Assembly: GCA_003164305.1 (NCBI GenBank)
Contig: PLSZ01000235.1
Span: forward strand, 1 to 6,259
Direction of reading: 5' to 3'
DNA length: 6,259 nt
From: Acetobacteraceae bacterium
GTDB taxonomy: Bacteria; Pseudomonadota; Alphaproteobacteria; Acetobacterales; Acetobacteraceae
Part shown: in pieces, positions 1-5,628 of the stretch
Layout of the letters: each line of letters opens with the position of its first letter
Position numbering within the stretch: position 1 is the first letter of the stretch
The notes under the pieces: model-generated
What the model was told of the DNA's origin: nothing
The model's input: only the letters and a program-made list of their open reading frames with translations
Database searches by the model: none
Position numbers and translations under genes: made by a program

Positions 1-262
1 GTTCGTCCTGCGGGAAGTGGATCAGGACGCCGCTCAGGTGGGTGTTTCTTAGGAAATCGGCACCAACACCGAGGGAATGAAGCGTGGCCATTCCGCGCTT
101 CTCGAAGGTTCTTGCGAAAGTCGATCCGCGCTCCAGCGTCAGGGTGCGAAATGAACAGCGCCTAACCGGCAAGAACAGGACAACCGCGGGGGGAACGAAC
201 CCCGGGCCTCGCCGGGCGTATGCGAGGGTGATGTTGACCACTCCTCCATCCAGGCGGATCAT
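1..262 (-). CDS. Possible divergent ORF, partial at the left edge (weak)
   Basis: On the minus strand a frame is open from an ATG at 262 (a TGA lies two codons upstream) to the window edge, about 87 codons. A second in-frame ATG lies at 91. The part nearest the edge, read from 91 downwards, looks more coding-like: its last 16 codons end mostly in C or G (residues around THLSGVLIHFP). The part between 262 and 91 is Arg/Pro-rich, overlaps a tRNA-like fold and looks random. If a gene is real, the start at 91 is more believable, although only a weak AGAAG-like ribosome site precedes it. I recognise no family. A competing reading is the short plus-strand frame 2-52 ending in TAG, which could be the tail of an upstream gene. 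Divergent placement next to an operon would suit a regulator or transporter, but that is speculation. Confidence 0.22.
   Translation of the reverse strand, partial: MIRLDGGVVNITLAYARRGPGFVPPAVVLFLPVRRCSFRTLTLERGSTFARTFEKRGMATLHSLGVGADFLRNTHLSGVLIHFPQDE
182..259 (-). other. Degenerate tRNA-like cloverleaf (possible pseudo-tRNA)
   Basis: Read on the minus strand, this stretch folds into four arms in tRNA order. A seven-base acceptor-like stem (259-253 with 188-182) has 5 of 7 pairs. TG follows at positions 8-9. A D-like stem GATG/CATC (250-247 with 233-230) encloses GTGGTCAA. A 6-bp stem CCTCGC/GCGAGG (227-222 with 212-207) has a 9-base loop, and a T-like hairpin is GGGG-TTCGTTC-CCCC (203-189). 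Features against a working tRNA are the 13-base D loop, the 9-base anticodon loop without a normal U33, T instead of the near-invariant A58, two acceptor mismatches and no encoded CCA. It may be a decayed tRNA or a chance fold in GC-rich DNA. Confidence 0.2.
234..262 (+). promoter_or_regulatory. Candidate sigma70-type promoter of the catabolic operon
   Basis: TTGACC (234-239, five of six matches to the -35 consensus) is separated by 17 bases from GATCAT (257-262, four of six matches to the -10 consensus). A start site near 269 would leave a leader of about 27 bases before the ATG at 296, with AGGAG at 281-285 as ribosome-binding site, ten bases before the ATG. The position is right for the first gene of the operon. 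The match is by eye only, and it overlaps the tRNA-like element on the other strand, so one of the two readings may be accidental. Confidence 0.38.
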
Positions 263-295
263 CGCTCATCTGTCGAAAGCAGGAGCACGACCCAG

Positions 296-1078
296 ATGCC
301 GTTGGAATCAATCGAAACCGCCGAACTCAGCCTGTCCGACGCGCGCTGGCAGGCGCGGGTGGACCTCGCCGCCGCGCATCGCCTCGCGGTGATGCATGGC
401 TTCCATGAGGGTATTTTCAATCATTTCACCCTGCGCGTGCCGGGCGCCAATGACCGCTACTACCAAATTCCGTTCGGCCTGCACTGGTCCGAGGTGACCG
501 CGAGCTGCTTCATGGAAATCGGCTACGACGGCACCCAACTGGCCGGCGAGGGCGAGGTGGAACGTTCCGCTTACTGCATCCACGCGCCCATCCATCGCCT
601 GAACGCCAAAGCGGCGGCGGTGTTTCACACCCACATGCCGTTCGCCAGCGCGCTCGCCCGGCTGGAGGATCAGAGCATCCTGCCGATCGGTCAGACCGAA
701 CTCGGAACGTTGATGCATACCGCCTATGACGACATCTACACCGGTCCGGCGTTTGACCCGGCCGAGGGCGAACGTCTCGCCGAGGTGATCGGCGACAAGA
801 CGGTGCTGATGATGGCCAATCATGGCGTCGCCACGGTCGGTCAATCGGTATCGGAAGCCTATGACCGGCTTTACTACGTCGAACGCGTGGCGCAGGTGCA
901 GCTTTACGCGATGTGGACCGGACGCAAGCTGAAACACCTGCCACAGAACGTGATCGATCACACTCTGGGTGAGTATAAGAAGAACGCGTATCAATACGGT
1001 GGCAAACCGAATCACGTTTGGCATTTCTCGGCGTTGAAGCGGATGCTCGATCGTAAGGAGCCTGACTACAAAGACTGA
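296..1078 (+). CDS. Class II aldolase/adducin-family protein (possible decarboxylase or lyase)
   Basis: This is a 260-residue protein of the class II aldolase/adducin (AraD/FucA-like) fold, a family of cytoplasmic metal-dependent aldolases, epimerases and decarboxylases. The zinc-site motif HTH is seen at residues 111-113 within AAAVFHTHMPFASAL. The third ligand is the NHG motif at 175-177, and the N-terminal block NHFTLRVPG with the following PFGLHWSEVTAS (42-70) matches the family's substrate-binding start. Length is normal for a single-domain member with a C-terminal extension. The ATG at 296 is preceded by AGGAG at 281-285. It opens a four-gene operon, with 27 bases to the next gene. Family members next to ring-hydroxylating oxygenases include 3,4-dihydroxyphthalate decarboxylases (PhtC-type), so I infer a decarboxylase or retro-aldol step on the oxygenase product. 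The family is secure but the reaction is not; a sugar-phosphate aldolase seems less likely here. Confidence 0.92.
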   Translation: MPLESIETAELSLSDARWQARVDLAAAHRLAVMHGFHEGIFNHFTLRVPGANDRYYQIPFGLHWSEVTASCFMEIGYDGTQLAGEGEVERSAYCIHAPIHRLNAKAAAVFHTHMPFASALARLEDQSILPIGQTELGTLMHTAYDDIYTGPAFDPAEGERLAEVIGDKTVLMMANHGVATVGQSVSEAYDRLYYVERVAQVQLYAMWTGRKLKHLPQNVIDHTLGEYKKNAYQYGGKPNHVWHFSALKRMLDRKEPDYKD

Positions 1079-1105
1079 AGCCGAAACAAAAAACGGAGGA
1101 AACGA

Positions 1106-1558
1106 ATGAACATCGATCGTCGTCATCTGGCCTTGCCGGCATTGGCGCTCGGGCTTTTGGCCGCCGTGCCGAAAGCCTTCGCGCTGTCGGCCGACGAGCA
1201 GACCGTCGCGAAGAACCTGGAGGCGTTCCGCCAGGCCCAGGTGGCGCAGGATGCGAAGGCGCTGGACGCGTTGACGTGGCCGGAACTCAGCTACAGCCAT
1301 TCCGACGCGCATATCGAGGACAAGGCGACCTTTATCAAAAACGCCACCAGCGGCAAGTCGAAGTCCATTTCTCTCGAGTACAAGGATCCGACGATCCGCG
1401 TGGTGGGCAGCGCCGCGATCGTGCGGTTTCATTGGGAGGCGGAGAGCGAATCCGTCGCCGACGGCAAACACAGCAACACCAATCTGGCGATTCTGATGAC
1501 CTGGCAAAAGCGCGGCGGCCAGTGGAAACTGTTGGACCGCGGCTCGACCAAACTCTGA
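1106..1558 (+). CDS. Exported NTF2-like (DUF4440/SnoaL-type) protein
   Basis: This is a 150-residue protein with an N-terminal signal peptide. DRRHLAL at residues 4-10 resembles a twin-arginine motif, a hydrophobic run ALPALALGLLAAV follows, and a likely AFA cleavage site sits near residue 26, so the product is probably periplasmic. The mature part has the cone-shaped NTF2-like layout: a helical start, then SYSHSDAHIEDKATFI (62-77), strands VRFHWEAESES and LAILMTWQKRGGQWKLLDR, typical of DUF4440 proteins of about 130 residues. The fold often hosts small isomerases, hydrolases or ligand-binding proteins, and no catalytic set can be assigned. A strong GGAGGA site at 1095-1100 supports the ATG. 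It sits between the aldolase-like gene and the dioxygenase alpha gene with gaps of 27 and 24 bases, so it is cotranscribed. Note that the oxygenase beta subunit downstream shares the same general fold, but this protein carries an export signal and is not a second beta subunit. Confidence 0.87.
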   Translation: MNIDRRHLALPALALGLLAAVPKAFALSADEQTVAKNLEAFRQAQVAQDAKALDALTWPELSYSHSDAHIEDKATFIKNATSGKSKSISLEYKDPTIRVVGSAAIVRFHWEAESESVADGKHSNTNLAILMTWQKRGGQWKLLDRGSTKL

Positions 1559-1570
1559 ACGGCGACACCC

Positions 1571-1576
1571 AGGAGG
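1571..1576 (+). promoter_or_regulatory. Strong ribosome-binding site of the dioxygenase alpha subunit
   Basis: A full AGGAGG lies six bases before the ATG at 1583. It is the best Shine-Dalgarno match in the operon and fixes the start of the alpha subunit gene. By contrast the beta gene downstream has none. Confidence 0.75.
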
Positions 1577-1582
1577 GCGACG

Positions 1583-2818
1583 ATGGACCAGTCTGTCCGT
1601 GATCTTCCGACCGGAACATGGCCGGCCGGCCTGACCCGCGTTCCCTACTGGGTTTATCGCGATCCCGATGTCGCGCGCGATGAGCAGGCGCGCGTTTTCG
1701 AAGGTAAGGCCTGGCATTTTCTCTGCCTGGAGATCGACGTGCCGGACATCGGCGACTACCGGACCACCATGATGGGGGCGATGCCCGTCGTGGTGGCGCG
1801 GGCCGAGGACGGCGAAATCGCCGCGTTCGAGAATCGTTGCGCCCATCGCGGCGCGCTGATCTGTCTCGACGATGGCGGCAAGGGTAAGGATTTCCACTGC
1901 GTCTATCACGCGTGGCGCTATGACCTGCGGGGCAATTTGAAGTCGATCGCCTTCCGCCACGGCGTGAACGGCAAAGGCGGCATGCCGGACGACTTCCGAA
2001 TGGAAGCGCACGGTCCGCGCAAGCTGCGCGTCACGGTGGAAAGCGGCCTCGTGTTCGGCACGTTGTCCCACGAAGCGCCCGCGTTCGAAGAGTATGTCGG
2101 ACCCGAGGTCATGGTCCGGTTGCGCCGCGTGCTGCACAAGAAGCTGGAGGTGATCGGCCGCTTCACGCAGCCTCTGCCGTGCAACTGGAAACTTTACATG
2201 GAGAACGTGCGCGATACGTATCATGCCAGTCTGCTGCATATGTTTTTCACCACGTTCCGGATCACGCGGCTCAGTCATGGCGGCGGCGTGATGGTCGGCG
2301 CGAACGGTGTCGCGCATGCGAGTACGACGCTGGCGCCGCCAAAAGGACCCGACGATACCTATGCCGGGATGCGGTCTGACAACCAGGGGTTTCAACTCCA
2401 GGATCCGTCGTTCATGACCTCGGTCGCCGAGTTCAACGACGACATCAACCTGCAGATCCTGTCGATCTTTCCGGGCTTCATCCTGCAGCAGATCCACAAC
2501 GCCTTGGCTGTGCGGCAGATCGTTCCACGGGGTGTGGACAAAATGGATCTCAACTGGACGTATTTTGGTTTCGCCGACGACACGCCGGAGTTGCGCGCCA
2601 TGCGGCTGAAACAGGCGAACCTCGCGGGACCGGCGGGATTCGTTTCGATGGAGGACGGCGCGGTGGGCGGCTTCGTGCAGCGAGGCATCGCCGCGGCGGA
2701 CCGGGATACCTCGGTGATGGAGATGGGCGGCGCCGATGCCGAAACGTCGGAAACCCGCGCGACCGAGGCCTCGGTGCGGGGCTTCTGGAAAGCCTGGCGC
2801 GCGCATATGGATCTGTAG
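1583..2818 (+). CDS. Rieske aromatic ring-hydroxylating dioxygenase, alpha (large) subunit, TphA2-like
   Basis: This 411-residue catalytic subunit of a cytoplasmic ring-hydroxylating dioxygenase adds O2 to an aromatic ring, using electrons from a reductase that is not encoded here. The Rieske [2Fe-2S] ligands are C86-x-H88 (CAHRG) and C106-x2-H109 (CVYH). The mononuclear iron site is in ENVRDTYHASLLH: bridging D211, H214 and H219, with D358 in MEDGAV as the third ligand. Everything needed for catalysis is present and the length is normal. From memory, blocks such as IGRFTQ, HASLLHMFFTTF, GPAGF-SMEDGAVGGFVQRGI and the ATE-SVRGFWKA tail closely resemble terephthalate 1,2-dioxygenase TphA2. Anthranilate (AndAc) and ortho-halobenzoate oxygenases are the other relatives to consider. 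An aromatic carboxylate is therefore the likely substrate, but which one cannot be read from the sequence. The beta subunit gene follows after three bases. Confidence 0.97.
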   Translation: MDQSVRDLPTGTWPAGLTRVPYWVYRDPDVARDEQARVFEGKAWHFLCLEIDVPDIGDYRTTMMGAMPVVVARAEDGEIAAFENRCAHRGALICLDDGGKGKDFHCVYHAWRYDLRGNLKSIAFRHGVNGKGGMPDDFRMEAHGPRKLRVTVESGLVFGTLSHEAPAFEEYVGPEVMVRLRRVLHKKLEVIGRFTQPLPCNWKLYMENVRDTYHASLLHMFFTTFRITRLSHGGGVMVGANGVAHASTTLAPPKGPDDTYAGMRSDNQGFQLQDPSFMTSVAEFNDDINLQILSIFPGFILQQIHNALAVRQIVPRGVDKMDLNWTYFGFADDTPELRAMRLKQANLAGPAGFVSMEDGAVGGFVQRGIAAADRDTSVMEMGGADAETSETRATEASVRGFWKAWRAHMDL

Positions 2819-2821
2819 ACG

Positions 2822-3298
2822 ATGATGGACCCGGCTGTCTTATTTGAAATCTCCGCGCTCAACGCCGCGTGCGCGTCCGTGCTGGATAACGACCGGTTGG
2901 AGCAATGGCCGGACTTCTTCCAGGAGCAATGCCTGTACAAGGTCACCACGGCGGACAACTTCGCCAAGGGCTACCAGGCGGGCATCATCTACGCCGATAC
3001 GCGCGCCATGCTGATCGATCGCGTCGCCGCGTTGCGGACCGCGAATATCTATGAACGGCAACGCTATCGCCACATTCTGGGAATGCCTCTGATCGAGACG
3101 GCAACGGACGGCTCGATCGCGGCGGAGACCTCGTTCCTGGTGGTGCGCACCATGCGCGAGGGCCAGATGGATGTGTTCGTGGTTGGGGTTTACCGGGACA
3201 GGCTGCGGCGGGACGCGACCGGGGCGTGGCGGTACGCCGAACGGATCGTGGTTTGCGACAGCCAGCGGTTCGATACTCTGGTGGCGATCCCGCTTTAA
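2822..3298 (+). CDS. Aromatic ring-hydroxylating dioxygenase, beta (small) subunit, TphA3-like
   Basis: This 158-residue beta subunit has an NTF2-like fold and usually forms the structural half of an alpha3beta3 hexamer with the Rieske subunit. Family signatures seen are LEQWPDFFQEQCLYKVTT (26-43), the YADTRAMLIDRVAALR helix (57-72), the strongly conserved YERQRYRHILG (77-87) and the closing ERIVVCDSQRFDTLVAIPL. These recall TphA3 and AndAd/OhbA-type subunits. Length is normal. The start is ATG 2822 or the adjacent ATG 2825. No clear Shine-Dalgarno sequence precedes them, and the TAG of the alpha gene ends at 2818, so translation is probably coupled to the alpha subunit, which suits fixed stoichiometry. 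It is the last gene of the operon. No convincing hairpin terminator is visible in the following 146 bases. Confidence 0.96.
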   Translation: MMDPAVLFEISALNAACASVLDNDRLEQWPDFFQEQCLYKVTTADNFAKGYQAGIIYADTRAMLIDRVAALRTANIYERQRYRHILGMPLIETATDGSIAAETSFLVVRTMREGQMDVFVVGVYRDRLRRDATGAWRYAERIVVCDSQRFDTLVAIPL

Positions 3299-3341
3299 CG
3301 TTCCTGTCACTTAACGATCGCTCGCCGCGCGACCTTCGGCT

Positions 3342-3367
3342 GGTAACTTTTGTCAACTTTCGTTGCC
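3342..3367 (+). promoter_or_regulatory. AT-rich dyad upstream of the Lrp/AsnC gene, candidate operator
   Basis: GGTAAC (3342-3347) and GTTGCC (3362-3367) form an inverted repeat with one G/T-tolerated mismatch. Between them is the symmetric TTGTCAA (3350-3356). AACTTT occurs twice exactly ten bases apart (3345-3350 and 3355-3360), so the copies lie on the same face of the helix. This AT-rich island stands out in GC-rich DNA, 78 bases before the regulator's ATG. Lrp/AsnC proteins typically bind such AT-rich, helically phased sites and often autoregulate, so it may be the site for the protein encoded at 3445. The TTGTCA inside could also be a -35 element, but no good -10 follows. Confidence 0.33.
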
Positions 3368-3444
3368 AGAGGGCGCTTTCCCTCTTGCCCATGGCGCGGT
3401 GACCAATACACTCGCCCATTCGCCAGCCCATGGTCGCCTGAGAG

Positions 3445-3927
3445 ATGAAATTGCCCCCACCGGAGACGCCGATCCATCTCGACGCCATCGATCGCCGCAT
3501 CCTGGCCGCGCTGCAGGAGAACGGGCGCATCACGAACATCGCGCTCTCCAAGGTGGCTGGCGTTTCGGCGCCGCCCTGCTTACGCCGCGTGCGGGCGCTG
3601 GAGGAAGCGGGCGTCATTCGCGGCTACCACGCCGATACGGACCCGCAAAAACTCGGGTGGGAAATCACGGTCTTCGCCATCGTCGGCCTGGACAGTCAGA
3701 AGGAAGCGGTGCTCTCGGCGTTCGAGCAACTGGTGGCGACGTGGCCCGAGGTGCGGGAGTGCCATATGATCCGGGGTGGCGGCGATTTCCTGCTGCGGTT
3801 CGTGGCGCGTGATACGGCGCATGAGAACCAATTGACCCAGCGGTTGACGGGCCTGCCGACGGTCAGCCGGGTTCAGACGCTGCAGACGATCCGGACCAGC
3901 CGTGCTTTGGCCGGGGTGCCGTTCTGA
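3445..3927 (+). CDS. Lrp/AsnC-family transcriptional regulator
   Basis: This 160-residue regulator is of normal length for the family. The N-terminal winged helix-turn-helix spans about residues 11-65: LDAIDRRILAALQENGRIT, then the recognition helix around VSAPPCLRRVRALEEAGVI. A C-terminal RAM/ligand-binding alpha-beta domain follows (about 73-150), with the GGGDFLLRFVARD motif (111-123) of the effector-binding and oligomerisation region. An in-frame TGA at 3439-3441 means the ATG at 3445 is the first possible start. It has no usable ribosome site, so it may be leaderless or poorly translated. Family members sense amino acids or small aromatic and organic acids and act as dimers to octamers. 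It lies in the same direction, 146 bases after a catabolic operon, so local control of that operon or autoregulation is a fair inference; the effector is unknown. It converges on the PEP-CTERM gene with 46 bases between them. Confidence 0.95.
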   Translation: MKLPPPETPIHLDAIDRRILAALQENGRITNIALSKVAGVSAPPCLRRVRALEEAGVIRGYHADTDPQKLGWEITVFAIVGLDSQKEAVLSAFEQLVATWPEVRECHMIRGGGDFLLRFVARDTAHENQLTQRLTGLPTVSRVQTLQTIRTSRALAGVPF

Positions 3928-3973
3928 AGGCACGCGGATTGGTTCGGGGGGAGAGGACACGCTCCGCATGCCC

Positions 3974-5284
3974 TCAGCGCCGTCGCCGGGCGCGCCAGCC
4001 GCCCAACCCGAGCAACCCCGAAGCGAACACCATCAGCGCGGACGGTTCCGGCACCGTCGTGGCCGGCAGGGTCCCGGTGAACGCGTAACTGTGCAACTCG
4101 CCGGAGCCGGTGAAATTCGATGCGATCAGCGTGCCGTCGATCTGGTTGGAGTTGGTCACGGTGGCCAACGGCGCCAGCACCGTCCCACCGAACAACGTCC
4201 CGAAGTTCAACCCGGTCGCGTTGACGAAATTCCACACCACCTGTTCCGCGTAGTTCTGTGGATTGAGGAAGTTGATGCTGGAATCGAAGGTGAACACGCA
4301 GTTCGCACCGGCGCAGGTATCCACGTTGGTGTCGATGAACACCGACGTCGCGCCGTTCAGGTTGATCGTCACCGACGAATTGTCGTGAAACAGCGAGGTA
4401 TTGATCGCCAGCACGGCCTGGCCCGAGGCGCTGGGCACCGCGTTGATGGTCACTGTGTTGTTGCCGGAATTGTAGGTCGCGGTGCTTTTGCCGTCCGGCG
4501 CCAGCGCGCCGAGGGTGCTGGACAGCGCGGTCAGCGGCGCCTGAAACGTGCTGCTGAAGCTGGTCGACAAGGGATTCGCGGGCGGGGTGATCGACACCGG
4601 CCCCTGCGTCGCGGTGGCGCCGCCATTTAGCGTCAGGCTGCCGTTCCGCGAACCGCTGTAGCTCAGCTTGCCGCCCGACATCGAGACGTTGCCGGTATTG
4701 CCGTTGATCGTGACGTTGTTGTTGTTGGTCGAAACCGAACCCAGAGTGCCGCCGATGTTGTCGTTGCCGTTGATCGACACGGCCCCGGTTCCCTGCGCGT
4801 TCACCTGCCCGCTGTTCGCGGCGCCAATGAACACCGATCCGCCCGAGGTCAGCGTCCCGCTGTTGGACCCGCCCACCGCGATCGTCCCCGCGCCGGCGTT
4901 GATGTTGCCCGAGTTGCCGCCTCCGACATAGGCATTGCCGCCGCTGTTCAACGTGAAGTTGCCGGCGTTCGAACCGGCGATCGTCACGCCCCCGCCGTTG
5001 TTCACGTTCAGCGAGCCGGTTCCGGTTTGATTGCCATATACCGTCAGCGCGGAAAACACCGAGGCCTGGGTATTGTTCGGATTGATGTAAAAGCTGGCGC
5101 CACCGGTCATGGACTGGCCAACGACGATCCGTCCCTCCACGTCAGCGGACGTGCTGAAGGTGTTGAACACGACGGCGTTGAACTGATCCAGGATGTTCTG
5201 CGCGGTCAGAGTCGTCGCCATGCCGGCGGACGTTGACGCCAGCAGCAGTACGAGAACAACCTGAAGTTGCTTTAATCCTGCCAT
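3974..5284 (-). CDS. PEP-CTERM sorting-domain, choice-of-anchor A family surface protein
   Basis: The product is a secreted protein of 436 residues if started at ATG 5284. That start has GAGGA four bases upstream (5289-5293) and immediately gives a signal peptide: MAGLKQLQ, then VVLVLLLAS, then cleavage near AGMA (residue 23). An ATG at 5365 would add 27 residues before the signal and is unlikely. The choice-of-anchor A domain spans about residues 30-405. It opens with NILDQFNAVVFNTF and DVEGRIVVGQS and closes with VVWNFVNAT, GGTVLAPLATV, IDGTLIASNF and ELHSYAFTG. A run of Asn/Gly/Ser-rich units of 16-20 residues (about 98-228, starting NSG, with a GG turn) suggests a beta-helix or beta-roll. 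C324 and C329 may form a disulfide. The end has VPEPS (411-415), a short hydrophobic helix and an Arg-rich tail, the classic exosortase signal. No exosortase is in the window. Its role is probably in matrix or surface structure; the ligand is unknown. Confidence 0.94.
   Translation of the reverse strand: MAGLKQLQVVLVLLLASTSAGMATTLTAQNILDQFNAVVFNTFSTSADVEGRIVVGQSMTGGASFYINPNNTQASVFSALTVYGNQTGTGSLNVNNGGGVTIAGSNAGNFTLNSGGNAYVGGGNSGNINAGAGTIAVGGSNSGTLTSGGSVFIGAANSGQVNAQGTGAVSINGNDNIGGTLGSVSTNNNNVTINGNTGNVSMSGGKLSYSGSRNGSLTLNGGATATQGPVSITPPANPLSTSFSSTFQAPLTALSSTLGALAPDGKSTATYNSGNNTVTINAVPSASGQAVLAINTSLFHDNSSVTINLNGATSVFIDTNVDTCAGANCVFTFDSSINFLNPQNYAEQVVWNFVNATGLNFGTLFGGTVLAPLATVTNSNQIDGTLIASNFTGSGELHSYAFTGTLPATTVPEPSALMVFASGLLGLGGWRARRRR
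4600..4992 (-). repeat. Coding repeats: Asn/Gly/Ser-rich units of the surface protein
   Basis: Within the PEP-CTERM gene about seven degenerate units follow each other, of the form N-S/A-G-x-hydrophobic-x-x-x-G-G-x-hydrophobic-x-hydrophobic-G-G. Examples are NSGNINAGAGTIAVGG, NSGTLTSGGSVFIGAA and NSGQVNAQGTGAVSING. Unit length varies from 16 to about 22 residues and the DNA copies have diverged, so this is an old protein repeat rather than a recent tandem DNA repeat. Alternating small and hydrophobic residues suggest short stacked strands with Asn/Gly turns. One unit contains four Asn codons in a row. Boundaries are approximate. Confidence 0.6.
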
Positions 5285-5381
5285 GATATCCTCGCGGCCA
5301 GCAAAGGACGCTGCGATGCGCCCCGTGGCCTCACCATTTTTGTGGAAGATAGCCTGCAGTCGCATTTCAGAACGGCGCTCG

Positions 5382-5411
5382 CCAATACGATTTTATCGAA
5401 CAAAATATCAA
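5382..5411 (-). promoter_or_regulatory. Candidate promoter of the PEP-CTERM gene
   Basis: On the minus strand TTGATA (5411-5406, five of six to the -35 consensus) is followed after 18 bases by TATTGG (5387-5382, a weak -10). An alternative -10-like GATAAA lies at 5397-5392 but is too close to TTGATA. The surrounding block is by far the most AT-rich in the region. It would leave a leader of about 90 bases before ATG 5284. The call rests on the weak match and the AT content only. Confidence 0.28.
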
Positions 5412-5454
5412 ATTAAACACGCATCCTCTGATGGCATGCATGTGGAGCGTGACC

Positions 5455-5487
5455 TGTCTGGGCACAAGAGCGTTTTTGGTCCAGACA
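5455..5487. repeat. Inverted repeat TGTCTGG-N19-CCAGACA
   Basis: Perfect 7-bp arms (5455-5461 and 5481-5487) are separated by 19 bases that include TTTTT. It is too widely spaced for a typical terminator, and the T run is inside the loop. It may be a binding site for a dimeric regulator of either divergent gene, or a stem in a transcript. Confidence 0.35.
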
Positions 5488-5605
5488 ATGATCGGCCCCG
5501 CTTGCCGTGTCCGGGCAGGCGCCCGATCGGGGGCTGTTCCTGGCGACGTGGGGAGTTCTGGGATCCAGCCCGGGTCTGGTCGCGATCGGGCCACGCGTGA
5601 GGCGT

Positions 5606-5628
5606 GCCCGCCGGATCTTCGCGCGGGC
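5606..5628. repeat. GC-rich hairpin GCCCGC-N11-GCGGGC
   Basis: A perfect 6-bp stem (5606-5611 with 5623-5628) with an 11-base loop lies about 100 bases before the glycosyltransferase start. It is followed on the plus strand by TCGAAACTTT, whose T run is too short for a good intrinsic terminator. It could attenuate transcription entering the glycosyltransferase gene or be chance in GC-rich DNA. Confidence 0.2.

Noticed and set aside
84..392. A 102-codon plus-strand frame before and overlapping the aldolase gene
   Set aside because: It is Arg/Pro-rich without a family signal, lacks a ribosome site and overlaps the well-supported start at 296 in another frame.
308..2806. A very long uninterrupted minus-strand reading frame (832 codons) opposite the aldolase, NTF2 and dioxygenase genes
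   Set aside because: It is an antisense frame made possible by high third-position GC in the real genes. Its product is Arg/His/Asp-rich, resembles nothing known, and crosses three well-supported genes and their ribosome sites.
3928..3973. Possible terminator between the convergent regulator and PEP-CTERM genes (GCGGA 3934-3938 with TCCGC 3963-3967)
   Set aside because: The stem is only 5 bp with a loop above 20 bases and no T run on either strand.
3902..4630. A 242-codon plus-strand frame and its neighbours at 4668-4931 and 5027-5236
   Set aside because: They are shadows of the minus-strand PEP-CTERM gene, whose domain motifs, signal peptide and sorting signal are unmistakable. The plus-strand products are low-complexity Arg/Gly or Pro/Leu sequence.
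4711..4731. GTT trinucleotide run that looks like a microsatellite
   Set aside because: It is simply four Asn codons of the surface protein read on the other strand. It is too short to call a repeat array.
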